A stretch of DNA of 64,000 nucleotides from Isoetes taiwanensis (Eukaryota > Streptophyta > Lycopodiopsida > Isoetales > Isoetaceae), in the NCBI GenBank assembly GCA_021234155.1, contig JAJEKV010000276.1:308001-372000 (forward strand). The letters are read 5' to 3'. Each line of letters begins with the position of its first letter. Positions within the stretch are counted from its first letter, which is position 1. The position numbers and the translations under genes are program-made. The notes below the pieces were generated by a model that saw only the letters and a program-made list of their open reading frames with translations, did no database searches and had not been told where the DNA came from. Below, in pieces: positions 12,067 to 24,594 of the stretch.

Positions 12067-12077
12067 CCCCCACCAAA
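12067..12077 (-). other. polypurine tract of the 11-kb element
   Basis: The minus strand reads tttggtggggg immediately before the 3' LTR, the expected position for plus-strand priming. Confidence 0.75.
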
Positions 12078-12129
12078 CGACACTGGTGGTGAAGAAATGG
12101 AGGAAGTGTTTCCGAGGGCTGAAGCCAAC

Positions 12130-15069
12130 AGCTTTGAAAGTGATCCTCACGGGAATGAGGGCGGGCGCCATTATGGTAAGTGCCAATGAGGTCCTGTCGT
12201 TTGAAGAGCGTCAGGAGTGTTGAGCCCAAGGGCAGGATCTGCATCAATGAGGAATTGAGAGTGCGCCATGTCTTCGTGGCAAGCATGGGCTTCCGAAGGA
12301 ACGAACCGGCATTCCATGAGAAGGCGGTCAAGACCGAAGGCACCGGCACCGCATTAGGGTTGCAATAAAAGATGGGACACTGCCGATTTAAGGAGCTGAC
12401 CAGGATGCATTTGAGAGCAGCACAGAAGCCTGCTTGACGGTGAATTGAAGGGTCGGGTGAGGTGGCGGCATTCTGCAAGAAGGTACCAAGGCCATGAAGA
12501 GCATCGGTGGGCCGTTGCCAACCACGCCATTAGCAATATAGATCCAATTTGCGGTGTGATCCAAGGTGGCACCATCTTCCCACTCGAGGCGTCGACAAAA
12601 CGGGGTCCCAATCAAGATCCGTCGAGATCCGGGGAGGAGTCCACCCGGCGTGGCCATCCATGACCTTCCGCCCAAAAGGGAAGACGTCGGTCCGAGGTGA
12701 GAAACCGGGGCGTGGAGGGACACCCGGTGATGCATATGGAGAGGGAGCCATGCCCGTGGGTGGGCTGCTTGAGCACGCTCCCCGAATTCGCGTTACAAAG
12801 GTGGGGATCAAGAGCTTTGCACCACCGATCCCACTTTAAGTAGAGAGCCGAGTATAGACGGAGGACTATCCCATCCCGTGGGTATTGTCTTGCTATCCGT
12901 AAGGGCATGCAATTGATTGTAGCCCGCCAAATGCTTTTGCATATAAACTTGGGCAAGCGGAAGATCTTGAGGATGCCCAAGATTCTTTCGCGACTGCTCC
13001 AAATTCAGCGTCAAACTTGCGAGAGGTAAATGCGAGCAAAGCTTCGGGCATGTACTCGATGAAGAGTGTGGGTCCGATCATGATCTTTAAGATACGGGTT
13101 GTCATCCAATAACAACCGGTGAGCACGGAGTCATACGAAAGTTCTGATGGGGCCCATCACGAAATTTGTCCTGTGTGTCAGCCAGATAGAAGTCATGAAA
13201 GATGTACGCCATCGGCTGAACAATCCTGAAGGTGATTAAATCAGGGTCTTCACATTGAATGAGGTCGCAGACTAAGAGGGCACAGAGTAAGCCTTTGTCT
13301 TCAACTGAGAGGTCTGGCCAAATCCGGAGAAAATCCTCAGTGCGCATGTGGGCATCAACCTGATCATTGGCCGCATACCACTTGAAAAGAAAGAGGTGGC
13401 GTCGGGCAACCACATAATCGAGGTAACCGGAAGGAATAGCAAAATCCACAGACTGGTGGAGAGCTATATCAAGGTAGCCTTCTTGTTTATTTTGGGCCTC
13501 TTCGGCAGATTGGACAGCTTGCTGGAGCTGATGTTCAAGATCGCGGATCCGGTTTTCCTTTTCTAACAGAAGACGTGACTGATCACGGACCCGTTTCTGA
13601 GGAAGTGTGGCATGTGAAGAGGATGGCCCAGGAGTGTGGAGTCGAAGCTTGGCAATCTCTGCATCATCAAGTATCTTTTGCTTCTGGGCCTCCGTGAGTT
13701 GATCCTGGAGAGAGGTAAGCTGACTGGTCAGCGTGGAAAGCTGAGCTTCCAAAGAGGCTATTTGAGCGTCATGCGCTGTAAAGGCATGGGCTTGAGTGGT
13801 GTAATTCTGAGAAAGCTCTGTGTACAGCGTGGTAAGCTTAGCAATGTCTTTATCCTTGTCAACCAAGAGAGTCTCCCTTGCCTTGACCTGCTCCAACAAT
13901 TCTCTGAATGGTAGTTTGTAACTGAGCCTGCTGATCAGCAAGGAGGGTGTTCTGATCGTGGGCATTCTTTAGATCCTCACGGGCCTGTAAAAAAACCGCG
14001 TGCTTTTCTTGAAGCTTGTCCTCCAAAGTGTGAACCTGCATGGTAGCAGCTTGAAGGTCTCTGTGAAGCGCGTCCGAGGTCTACAGGGACGCTTGAACCC
14101 CATTCATGAGAGCTTCCTGGGATTCTTGCAACTTGAGAGCAGCAGCTTGAACATCCTGCTGGTATTGATACAGAAGCTGGCGAGGATGTGGAGGTGGAGG
14201 GCCCTGTTGTGGCCGTGTTTGTGATGTCTGAGAGACATGACAAGAAGTGGAGGGTGTAGCTTCTGTGGAGGAAGAAGAGACAGTAACATGCGTGGCCTGG
14301 TGTTGAACTTGACCAGGAGAAGTATGGCGTGAAGGTGCAGCCTGTTGATTTTGAGGATGTGAAGGCAGAGATTGCTTAGTGGAGGCATGAGAAATGGAAG
14401 GGGACACAGGAACAGGAAGATAATGACGGATGAGGGCTTGAAGATGGCCACCCACTGAGGCTTCAAAGACAGAGGAGGGGGTAGCCCGAATGCGGTCTAC
14501 TTCATGAAGGAGGCGGTAGAACAACAGCTGTGGCCAATCAATATGGTGATTGGAGCGGATGGCTGTGATCACTATATTATAGAACGACTTATTGATATGG
14601 GTGTTCTTGATAGAATACCCAAGCAATTTGCGCCACAGAAACTTTACAAAGTGTCGTGGGACTTTGCAATATTGGTGAGGCGATGCATGTTTGCTTGATA
14701 AGAAGGAGCGCCGAACTGAGTGACATCTATGTCCTGTAAGGCAGCCCAAGATAAAGAAGGTGTTTGCAAAGGAATACGGAATACCTCAGAAATCAAGGGC
14801 TGAGTAAGCAAGATGGTGGTGCCATCTACCACAGTAGCATATCCTTCCGGGCTGTTGACGAGGTGAGCGATGAACTGCTTCAATTGCTCCGGATTTGGGG
14901 CCGGGAGGTCCATTTGCGAGAATTCGTAAAGCTTCTGGCGTTCCGCGACTTCCCGACTTGGGCCAACGAGGGCGTCACGAAAGGTGGGCGTCAAGAAAGA
15001 CACTGACTCGAAAAGAGCCGGATCCCTTGGAGTAGAAGCTTGAAGTGTAGGAAATTTGGGTGCAGCCAT
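12130..15069 (-). pseudogene. third ORF of the Ty3 element: plant-transposon domain plus coiled coil
   Basis: The coding region starts at an ATG at 15069 (MAAPKFPTLQ), downstream of integrase. The first part (to about 14650) contains GYATVVDGTTILLTQP and SEVFRIPLQ, which resembles the putative plant transposon protein domain seen in Athila-type extra ORFs. After a frameshift comes a helical segment (14500-14740, KVPRHFVKFLWRKLLG), a Ser/Pro/Gln/His-rich linker (14200-14450), and a long heptad-rich coiled coil (14040-13450) with many Leu, Gln and Glu. A C-terminal globular part follows (13450-12900), then a Pro-rich tail. At least three frame changes break it. The position equals that of env-like genes, but I see no signal peptide or membrane anchor; a structural or capsid-linked role is only a guess. 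Confidence 0.6.
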
Positions 15070-15914
15070 GGCGGAGAGCGTCGGAAAGGAACAGGAAGAA
15101 CGGTGATGCGAAGGCGGAGAGCGGAAGAATAAAATGCAGATAGGCGAAAAGGCTCTAGGGCGCACAAATGTTGGCGAAGGGGCATGATGAACCAGCACCC
15201 GTTGATGATGTCAGGTGGCGACAGATGCAAAGGAGACGATTGAGAGGCAAAATTTTGGCTAAGTCCCCAAATGGTAAAGGAAGAAGCAGTGAATGGTGGC
15301 GATGAGACGTACGGGAACAATCTGATGTGACAGCTGGCGAAAGGACACACCTTAATGCTCGACGGGCGTGAAAAGAAGGAATGTCATTTAATGCTGGCGA
15401 CTCGAAGTGGGATATCATTAAAACGAAGGTGTCAGAAGGTACCATGGCTAGATATGCGGCGGGAGAAAAGATTCCCCATTTAGAAACAGCCTTGCATTGC
15501 AACCACGTTGGCAAAATTTCTTATTGGTCCACGTCAACAGGGGGTCCTCGGGTGGCTATATAAGAGAAACAGTGGGTGAAGCTGAGACACCCGATGGGCG
15601 CCAAGATGTCTCTGGCCGGGGATCGCGATAAGTGCACCATGCCTTCGAATCGCCCAGAGTGGATAACATGCAAGATGGGTTTGCTTGGACTTATGGAGGT
15701 GCCACAACCGTGGCATTCCCATGGATGGGTGGTGTGCAGGGATGGCTGAGCATCCCGATCCCCATACCAACGGGATGGAGGTGGTGATTCACCTGCGCTG
15801 GGATCCGGAGCAGAACTACTACCACATCCTGCGCATCACCTCTGCTCCAAACCCGGAGTAGAGGGTTTTTCTCTTTAGGATTTTGTAAATAGGGCACTGC
15901 CCATAGAGCTCTGC
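15070..15914 (-). other. spacer between integrase and the third ORF
   Basis: This internal region of the 11-kb element has overlapping short frames in several directions and no motif. It may hold a promoter or splice acceptor for the third ORF, but no such site can be called with confidence. Confidence 0.4.
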
Positions 15915-17170
15915 TCATAGCGGAAATAGATGGGCTCCGCCCTCATTTTGTAAAAATTTGCCTCTATAATATAAATATGCGTCTTTAGTCACTATCTGGG
16001 GATTCAATTTCTTGTCTTTGCCGATCGGTGTATGGTGCGTATTTGTTGCATGAAATTGTTTGAGGCGAAAGCCATTAACCAGTGTAGGTAATGGAGTGCC
16101 ATCTAGTTCGGCCAGCTTGAAAACACTGAGTTGCACAACGTGAATGATTTGATACGGACCAAGCCATCTGAACTTTAACTTGCCCGAGAATCATAAAGAA
16201 GAACCAAATCACCTTCTTTGAATGTTTTTGTCTTAAGACGTTTGTCATGCAAAGATTTTTGCAACTGTTGTCCATGAAGAACACGAATGTAAGCATCGCG
16301 CCTAAGTTCATCCAACTGTTCCAATTGATAAACCCTTTCCTTGAGTGCAGCAGGTGGATTATGGGTTGTAGCAAGTTGAAAACGGAGAGTTGGAAGAATA
16401 TATTCAAAATGCATGAGAGCTTCTTGACCATAAACCAGTTTGAAAGGAGTGTGACCAGTAACTATTTTTAAACTAGTGTTGTAAGCCCAAAGAACAGTAG
16501 GCAACTTGTCTTGCCAATCTGTGCGAGAAGCGTCACAATTTTTTTTGAGAATAGTGATGAGAGTTTTGTTGGTACTTTCAGCCAAGCCATTTCCTTGAGG
16601 ATAATAGGGTGTACTCTTCCGGTGTTGGATGTGAAGATAATCCGTCAGCTCCTGGATGGTATGATTGACAAAATGCACGCCATGATCACTAACAAGTTCC
16701 GTGGGACAACCAAAACGCGTGATGATGTGCGTGTAGAGAACTTGGCGGTCTTTGGCGGCGGTGTTGTGCGGAAGTGCACAAGCTTACGCCCATTTGGTAG
16801 CATAATCCGTGATGACCGAATATAGCGGAACGCAGGTGTGCCACGGTGGGTCCATGGGCCCCACAAAATCCATTCCCCATTTGTTGAAGGGATGTGGCGT
16901 GGCGACTGGCGTCAATGGAAGAGCGTCACGAACCGTGGGCTTTCCCACACGCTGACAGACATCACACGTGCGAGCATAAGCGTGGGCATCTTTGAAGAGC
17001 GTGGGCCAGAGGTATCCTGCCAAAAGAATTTTGGGTGCCGTGGCGTCACCACTAAAATGACCACCACCAAGCCCATCATGGGCTTGTCGAACAATATCGG
17101 GCACCTCGTGAGGGAGGACACAACGACGGAGGACCATGTCTTTGCCTCGTTTGTACAAAATGGCCCGCAA
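15915..17170 (-). pseudogene. integrase region of the 11-kb Ty3 element
   Basis: The N-terminal HHCC zinc finger can be read at 17170-16990 (HDGLGGGHF ... CDVCQRVG). The core follows: first Asp in KWGMDFVGP, the segment YSVITDYATKWA, then after a frameshift the catalytic Glu in YYPQGNGLAESTNK (about 16600). The C-terminal part (16430-15915) ends with VNGFRLKQFH, typical of chromodomain-less plant Ty3 integrases. Integrase would insert element DNA in the nucleus; this copy has at least two frame breaks. Confidence 0.88.
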
Positions 17171-17499
17171 CCATGGTATAGTCCGCGGACCTCTCCGAAA
17201 CCGACGGTGGTGGGAGGAGCTTTTTTCGGAGAGAGCGTCGGATCGGCGGGAGGAAGAGCACCAGTGAGAAGAATGTGGTGTGGCCGTATGGCCGCGTTAT
17301 GAAACCAATGTGGCGTGGCCGTGACCAGGAATAATTGAGCGGCCCGGAAAGGCGTCGAAAACACCCGGGCCGGATCATCCTGTGTGGATGCGTGAAAGAT
17401 AATCAGGCACCACATGAGACTTGCCCGCTTTTATGAACAATTTCGAAGGGAGCTAATTCTTGCGTAAGAAGGACCCAACGAAGCAATTCGTCTGGTAGG

Positions 17500-18600
17500 C
17501 GTGGCTTTGTTGATCAAATAAAGAAGAGTTTGATGATCAACAAAGAACTTGATCCGCTTCCCAACAAATAATGTCGGAAACGTTGGACCGTGAAAACTAA
17601 GCCCAAAGCTTCCGTTCCGCGGCGTAATAGTTGGCGCCAGCAGATTGAGTTTCCTACCGACATAGCGATTGGTTTATCCGTGGTTTCATCATAGGCCCGA
17701 GAGAGAAAAAGCACCAATGGCAAAGCGAGAGGCGTCAACATGAGCGTGGAAAGGCTTGTCCCATTGAGGAGGAACAAGGCCAGGGGCTGGGTAAATGCGG
17801 CTTCAACTTCGGCGAAAAGCGGCTTGGGAATTCCAAGCCCAAGTGGATTCATCACCCGTGAGTTTATGAATGGGGTCAGCTATAGCCGCAAGTCCAGAAT
17901 GAAGGTGGAATAGTAATTTACCTTACCCGGAAAAAGCGTGTCTCTTTGATATTAGGCGGTGCTTGAGCTTTTCATTACACAACCGATTTTAGCGGGATCC
18001 GTGATGATGCCTTCTTTACCGACCACATGACCTAACGAACGCCGAGGTGACTTGAAAGTGCACTTCTCAGGATTGAGACTAATGCCAGATTCATCACATT
18101 TTTGAAAGACAAGCTCCAATTTGTCCAAGTGATCATCCATGGAGTCAGAGGCGAAAAAATCATCTTGGAAGATGAAGAAAAGGTTTATCCTTCATAAAAG
18201 TCTTGAAAAGGCGGAGAGCATGATGCTTGAAAAGTTGAAGGAGAGTTTGACAAACCAAAAGGGACCACCTTGTAGGCAAAAAGTGCCCCACGGGGTGGTG
18301 AAGGTAGTTTTGAGTTGATCTTCTTGCTTGATAGAAATTTGATTGTACCCAGAAAAACCATCCATGAAAGAGTACATCTCATGACCAGCAACTTCTTCAA
18401 GAACCTGGTCAGTGAAGTGAAGAGGAAAGTGATCACGCTCCGTGGCTTGATTGAGTTTTTACGTAATCCCGCAAACGCGGATCTTACCATTGTGTTTGAG
18501 AGGACGATGGGGCCCACCCATTGAGAATGTTTGACCTCATAAATCAGGCCAGCTGACCAAGAGTTGGTCAATTTCAGCCTTGGCCTTGGGTCCCGGTAAT
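17500..18600 (-). pseudogene. reverse transcriptase and RNase H of the 11-kb Ty3 element
   Basis: RT landmarks occur in shifted frames: SFMDGFSGYNQISI (about 18370), a degenerate catalytic box FQDDFFA (near 18165) and ISLNPEKCTF (near 18070). RNase H remains (FLSRAYDETT, FRHYLLG) lie at 17850-17530. The first residue of the YxDD-type box is Phe. Multiple stops and frameshifts make it non-functional. Confidence 0.82.
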
Positions 18601-19092
18601 TTGGGTTGAGCCGATACTGTCGTTGCTAGATTGGGCGTGCATCAGATTTGGTAGGAATGGTGAGTTCCCCCAATTCTTTTTTGATACCTCGAAGGTCTTT
18701 GTAGCTCCAAGCAAAAATATGTTTGAATTTTGTGAAGCAGTCCACAGTAAGCGTGCTTTATAGGTCGGTGGAAGTTTAGCGACTAAAGCGATTTGGTTGA
18801 TTGTTTCCAACGTCCACGATTTCCACTTCTAGAGTTTGAATATGAGGAACAACCTCCAGGTGTCCGAACGATGAGCGAGGATTTTGAAGCATGACGGGAG
18901 AAGCAGCATTTTGCGTGGTGAAGAAAAGAGGCTGCTGAGCATCATCAAGCAAGGGTTGCTTCATGACGGCATGAACATCAACTGTGTCTGAAGAAGGAAG
19001 TGGGTCAGAAAAATGATCAAGACGTTGAATGCGATTGCAGGAAGCCAGGTAAGGATCCAAAAGAGCCGCCACAGCCTGGTCCTGATCGAGCG

Positions 19093-19560
19093 TCATGTCA
19101 CCCCAAGGATCAGCATACTCGCTTGAACCTGATAAATATTTTGTGCGTCTTCAGAGTCAGTGTCGGAGATGGAAGGTTCAGCGTTCTCGACAGAGATCAA
19201 TTGGCCAGTTTCCAGATCCATTGTGGCATTGAGATGGCCATCGGTGATAACAAGTTGGTCCGTGGCCCAGTAATGAATACTCTTGGCCTGTCGGAGAAAA
19301 GGTCGTCCAACCAGCATTTCATAGTCACCAGGATCTTCTCCAGCTTTCCAAACATCAAATTCCAAGGGGAATTTGAGATCACCTATGCTGATGTGGAGAA
19401 GAGGAGTGACACCTTGAGGACGCGTGATATGGCCATTTGCCAACTTGATGTCATAAGCGGCACGGTATAATTGTTGGATGCCCAATTGCTTCCTGAGTTT
19501 ATCAGTAATGAGATTGACGGCACTACCACCATCAATTTGGACATGATTGATGTCTTTGAT
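19093..19560 (-). pseudogene. aspartic protease region of the 11-kb Ty3 element
   Basis: The minus strand encodes VQIDGGSAVNLITDKLRKQLG-type sequence near 19550-19490. The active-site motif is D-G-G-S rather than the usual D-T/S-G, a variant also found in plant Ty3 elements. Downstream LANGHI and DYEMLVGRPFL match the flap and the second half of retropepsins. The protease would cut the Gag-Pol polyprotein. It is joined to gag only by a frameshift. Confidence 0.75.
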
Positions 19561-19599
19561 TGCCTTGCCGTGGCATGCACCGTGGGTGTTGAAGTTGCA

Positions 19600-21760
19600 A
19601 CAGCTCCAACCAGAACCGTGGGAAGAGGTAACTGATCTTTGAGAGCCGGAGAGAGTTTCAAAATGGTGGCCAAGCTCAAAGGAATCTTGATCTTGGCAAG
19701 TTCTTCCTGAAGTTCCAAGGGAACATGTGAAAAAGGATCCGCGAGTGGTCCGGTGGAGCCGGAGTCTACGTGGTAAGGGAAGCGGAGACTTCTTTGAGAA
19801 GCTTCGACTTCAGCAGCAATATTTGGATATGGCCGAGGCGTCTGTTGGTGGATGATGAGGCGCTGACGCCGACGCTGCTGAGCCCGAGTGGTGGCGTGAA
19901 CATTTGCCAAGGTTCGACCTTCCGCAGCCTGCATGAGTTTCAGAATACTTTGTCTCACTTTAGGCATGACGTGAGGCATGAGTTTGTCAAGATCAGGTGC
20001 GAAGTGAACTTTTTTATCATTGTCATGAGGGACTGTTTCTACAGCAAAAGCAGGTCGCGTGTCATGAGGAATGATGGTCAAAGGGCGTGAAGCCCGTGTG
20101 TATCGTGAGACAAGACCAACCCAATTGGACTGTTGAACAGGAGGGTTGAGAGCCTGATAAATCTCTTCCTGAGCTTGTTGATCCATAGGATTGGAGGTAG
20201 ATGCAACTTCTGGCCGAGGTATTTGTTGTTGAGGCGCCCGGGGGGCTTCTTCGAGGGGGCGGGGGCCTTGTTTACCGTTGGCCACCCACAGTTGATAAGC
20301 CGTGAGGCGTATAGAAGCAGGCTGAGTGGAACCTGGGAGCTGGACTTGAACTTGAGGAAGTTGAGGACACGCCGTGGTGGTGTGACCCCATTCATGACAA
20401 TGATAACATTGAGCCTTAGAAGGATCAAAGGGAGGTCGGTTGCCTTGTCCCCGTGGGCTGCTCTTCCGCGTTTGTTGATCTGGTTGAGGTTGTTGAGTTT
20501 GATATTGCCGAGGCGGATATGACGGGTTTGTTGTTGAGGCGTGGTGCGGACTTGAAAGACCATTTTATTGCGAAAAGGGTGTAGGATGAGAACAGTACAT
20601 TCTTAGGTGGCGTGATTGCACATATTGCATCTTTTACAATGAGGAGGTCCGTTGGAGGAGTTGCATTCATTGGCCGATGACCTTGATATTTACAAATAGT
20701 ACACGGATGTGAGCGTTGTGGATTTGCTTTGCCGAGGCTGAACAGCGAGTTCGGGGAACCATGACGGGGCCTAGAAGAAACATTGACCGAAAGTGATTGA
20801 CCAATTCAATGGCATGTTCCGCAGACTTGGGACTTGGTATTCTCGCCATGAGGCGAATGGCGGGAGGAAGGCTCTGCGAAAAACCAGACGAGGATCCGGC
20901 TTGCGTGGGGGTACTCCCGGAGTTTACCGACGAGAATGTGAAGGCGGTCCGCGAAAAATCCTCGGCCGACTCGTGGGCTCTTGTTGAAGGTCATTGAGTT
21001 GCTTTGAGGAGTAACCGATCATCGTCCGTGGTGCCATAATGAGACGAAAAGGCGTTTTTCATTTCTTGCCAACTCGCTTCCGGTGACTTTTGTTGGCCAT
21101 TAACCACCGATGGGGGTGCCTCGTGGCGTGGTCGAAAAAGATGTGAAATTTGAGTTGTGGCTGCAAGATAACCGCTCGAATGGCCAAGGCTTCAAATTCC
21201 TCCATGTGGGCTTGAGCACTCTCGATCCAGAGGTTTGCCTTTAGTGTTACCAAAGGTGGGATAAGTCAGCTTCAAATTATGATTGGGAGATGAAGGCGAA
21301 CCGGGCGCATAGATAGGTGGATTTGGTGGAGGATATGCGCGAAGCATAGAAGGTGGTACAGTAAACCGAGGACCGAGAGCAAGGGGTGGAACTGAAAAAC
21401 ATGTGGTCCAGCAAAAGCAAAGATCTCGGTGGGGAAGGGCCTTGGGAGCCATCCTCATTAGGCTTGAGATCGGTGGTTTGGTAAATGGGGAAGAGCATCT
21501 TGAAAAAAGATGGAGAAGACGAAAGTCGTGGAACGGGTAGGGCCAAAAGACACTTGATAGTAGCCCATCCCACCGGAGGGAAGAAGGTTGTGACGGAAGA
21601 GGGGTGTGACTTGAAGGGATATTGATATAGGTCTTTGTCGAGTCCGGAAATAGTGAGGCGCTGGCTGAATCGGGGTATGCCCGTGGAGATTGAGGTTGAG
21701 AACAATGCCCATTAATACTGTGGGGAGACCCCGGGTCGAGAATGAGCACGAGGGGTGGGA
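19600..21760 (-). pseudogene. gag of the 11-kb Ty3 element, with zinc knuckle
   Basis: A frame-shifted capsid region (21760-20670) leads to a nucleocapsid zinc knuckle CYHCHEWGHTTTAC at about 20412-20365, which is CX2CX4HX4C. A Gln/Pro-rich linker (20285-19600) continues into protease. Gag would form the virus-like particle and bind RNA. Frameshifts near 21200, 21000, 20670 and 19500 break the gene. Confidence 0.75.
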
Positions 21761-21948
21761 GGTGCCGACCGAGCTCTTTTGAGCGAGACGACCTCCCTCA
21801 ATGTCATAAGCGGTGTCATACATATCGAACAGCCTCAAGGTTGATGACGCCCAATCGAGCCGCGTTTGGCAAAGAAGTTCTTCAGAGTGAAACCTCGAAA
21901 GCGCATATGATGGAAAGAAAAAAAAGATCAGACCCGCAGCGGCGACGG

Positions 21949-22552
21949 TGTTTGGGGTCTGGTTCGGGAACTCCCAAAGAAGATTACTCTCTCGTGAGAA
22001 CCCTTGATCTCACAGAGAATCTAGGAGCTATGTCACGGATTTTGCAAGAAAAGAACAAGAAAAAAGAGAACAGAACAAAAAAAGAGAACAATGAGATCAC
22101 AATAATGAGAACAACTTCCTTGATGTCAATGAAGATACATAAGCTCGCAATCGAGAGAAAACCGATGTGAGACAAGACTCAAAACTCATCTAAAAACTCA
22201 TGTGCTAGCTCTACTCATATATATAGTACAATGGTCTTTGGCCCAATATAGACACTCGACCTGATCTCGGTGCTTGGAGCTCCTTGAAGGAGGCCCCGAT
22301 TTGCAGGAATGCCGGGTGTGCCTCTTGAAGTGCTCGAATCACGCATGACGCCGACGCTGAAGTGGACGGGTCGCCACTTGTCCGGCGCCGCCTCTTGGTA
22401 GCAGCGACGCGGGCTTTGACCGCGTGGGTTCGCTGCTTTGGTCTTTTGTCGGGCCTTTTGATGACCGACCCAGCTCGCCTCGTGGATCCTTGGCCTTGAC
22501 TTGGTTCGTTGTATGCATGAATAGTCCCTGCACTGTGAGGCACAGACTAACA
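21949..22552 (-). repeat. 5' LTR of the 11-kb Ty3 element
   Basis: This LTR is 604 bp and pairs with 11470-12066. The bases next to its 3' end (minus strand ccgtcgccgctgcgggtctg) should be the primer-binding site. They lack the usual leading TGG and I could not assign a tRNA. Confidence 0.9.
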
Positions 22553-22557
22553 ATGCT
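22553..22557. repeat. target-site duplication ATGCT (right)
   Basis: Copy of 11465-11469. The pair fixes the ends of the 11-kb element. Confidence 0.9.
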
Positions 22558-22923
22558 TCTTCCATCGTGGGTCGTGGAGACAAAGACCCTATAATGCCTA
22601 TATGGGCCATGCCTACACCTTTAGTTGCCGTGGATGATAGGGTCCTTCGTATATGGGGCGGAAAGATAGGGTCCTCCCCGTAGGCATTGACTAGAGGTGC
22701 TTTTCCTATCAATGCATTCCCGAATGACCTCCTTTCTCTCGAGGTCGCTCTTCCCGTGGGACAGTAGACTTTCTAATCTACCTTCCACTCGTCCAAGCGG
22801 AAATGCAGTCATGCCTACATTGACATTACACCACGCCCTAGAGATCACCGTGGTGGTCTCATCATCAGTAACAACGCATGCAACCCATACCTAGCATAGG
22901 TTGCATGCGTAGATTAATCTTAA
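22558..22923 (-). other. chromovirus 3' untranslated region, proximal part
   Basis: This non-coding DNA lies between the chromodomain stop and the inserted 11-kb element. It contains the inverse pair gttgcatgcgt / acgcatgcaac near 22875-22911, which could form a hairpin. Confidence 0.6.
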
Positions 22924-23397
22924 TTACACATAAATCGACATGCCTGAGCCGATTTCTTCGGAGATGACCTTGCCGTCCCATTGCTCCATAAATTGTGGGT
23001 ACTGCTTTAATAGATCTTTCTTAAGTACCCATGTCGCATCTTCCACCGGCAAGTGCTTCCACTTGACCAAATATTGGAGAAACTTTGATCTCCTTGTTTT
23101 CTTGAAGGCTTTATCAAGAATCAATTCTGGAACTATTTCCAGCCGCTCCTCCGTCATTTCCAACAACGTAGGAGTGTCCAAGGCTTCGTCTGGGTTTGGA
23201 GTATGCTTCTTCAATAAACTCACGAGGAAGACTTTATGAATCTTTAGGTGTGCTGGCAAATCTAACTTGTAGGATTGATTACCTACTCTCTGGACTATTC
23301 TGAAAGGTCCAGCCCACCTTGGAGCAAGCTTCTTACAATTTTCGATGCGGAGCTTCGCCTGCTTCACTTTGATCTTGAGCCATACGTTGTCGCCCAC
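22924..23397 (-). pseudogene. integrase C-terminus and chromodomain of the chromovirus
   Basis: An open frame of 157 codons begins with MGDNVWLKIK and PRWAGPFRIVQRVG, the GPY/F module of chromovirus integrases. It continues to a chromodomain: ILDKAFKKTRRSKFLQYLVK followed by WKHLPVEDATWV. In this family the chromodomain directs insertion toward particular chromatin. It is the best preserved part of the element, but it depends on a frame-broken polyprotein upstream. Confidence 0.9.
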
Positions 23398-23527
23398 TTG
23401 GAACTCTCTAACCGTCCGATGCTTTGCTCACGATGCTCTTTTTGTCGACTCGACTCCTTGCGTAAGATATCCTCGAACTTCTTCTACCGGCTGGCGCATG
23501 TGGGCCAACATTTTCGCTGCGAAACCT

Positions 23528-24564
23528 CTACTTTGACACGGATTGTGCCAAGTGTGCGGAGTTAGGCATTGATACCCGTAGTTGATCATAAATTGGCGAC
23601 ATTTGGGATGATTCCTGCTTGGTGCTATTATACGCAAAACTCCACCAAGTGAATAAATTCTTTCCACATACCTTGCTTGTTCCGCATATAGTTTCGTAGC
23701 ATATCCTCCAAAATTCTGTTGATTCGCCCGCTTGCCCATCCGCTCGAGGATGGTACGCCATGCTCATGGATAGCTTCGCCTCAATCGTCACAAAGAGGTC
23801 TTGCCAAAAGTCACTCATGAACTTCGGATCTCTGCCAGAGATAATCTCCCTTGGCATGCCATGAAGCCTGAAAATTTCTTTGGTGAAGAGCTTCGCTGTA
23901 TCCATAGTCGTGTCTGTGGTCCTGCAAGGCACAAAATGTGCCATCTTTGACAACTTGTCGACCACCACCATCAAGGCATCCTTCCCTCTTCATTGTCCTT
24001 GGAAGCCACGTTATAAAGTCCATGCCGATGACCCCTCCCACTTAGCGTTTGGCACCGCTTAATGGCTCCAATGCCCCAGAATGAAGCTGCTCGCTTCGTC
24101 TGCCGACATAGCCGACATTCCTTGATGTAGCGAAGTTACACCGCTTCTTCATTCCTCGCCAATAATAGTCACAAGACTTTGAAATATGTCTTCATAAATC
24201 CTGCATGGCCAGCTATTGGGCTGTTATGAGTGTCGTGGAGAATCAACTTTCTTACACCCGATGATTCCGGCACGCACAACTTGTTCTTATGGTACAAGAG
24301 ATTACCTTCCTTTTTAAAATTTTTGAAGGTTTCTCTCTCCTTATCTGTTCTTGCTTCCCTGCACAAGCTTGCCCATACTTCCTTGAAGTCCACATCTGTT
24401 GGCAAGGCTTCTTCAATCTTCTTCCCGAAGTCGCTGGAGAGCGTCGAAATTGCATTGCAATGCACTCTAGTTGTCAGGGGATGCCTTGAAAGCGCATCCG
24501 CTACCACGTTGAGCTTCCCCGGCTTGTAGACTATATCAAAGTCATACTCTTCGAGGAACTCCAT
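23528..24564 (-). pseudogene. integrase zinc finger and core of the chromovirus
   Basis: Frames 24564-24169 give the end of RNase H (VVADALSRHP) and the start of the HHCC finger (HDTHNSPIAGHAG). Frames 24041-23528 give the core with IGMDFITWLP (first Asp), SGRDPKFMS (second Asp) and YHPRADGQAGEST (catalytic Glu position reads Gly-Glu after a slip). Several indels separate these pieces. Confidence 0.82.
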
Positions 24565-24594
24565 CCACCTTCACTGCCTCAGGTTAAGGTGTGG

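Larger units (their letters stand above)
11470..22552 (-). mobile_element. 11-kb Athila/Tat-like Ty3 retrotransposon with an extra 3' ORF
   Basis: This is a full-length minus-strand LTR retrotransposon of 11,083 bp, bounded by LTRs 11470-12066 and 21949-22552 and a perfect 5-bp duplication ATGCT. In transcription order it has gag with a zinc knuckle, aspartic protease, reverse transcriptase, RNase H, integrase without chromodomain, and then a third long coding region of about 3 kb. Frameshifts in gag-pol make it a non-autonomous or dead copy. The layout, with an added ORF after integrase, is that of the Athila/Tat branch of plant Ty3 elements. Confidence 0.93.

Noticed and set aside
12130-15069. 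Envelope protein call for the third ORF
   Set aside because: No signal peptide, cleavage site or transmembrane segment could be seen; only the position is env-like.
21949-21970. Assignment of a specific tRNA primer for the 11-kb element
   Set aside because: The bases next to the LTR lack TGG and match no tRNA end clearly.
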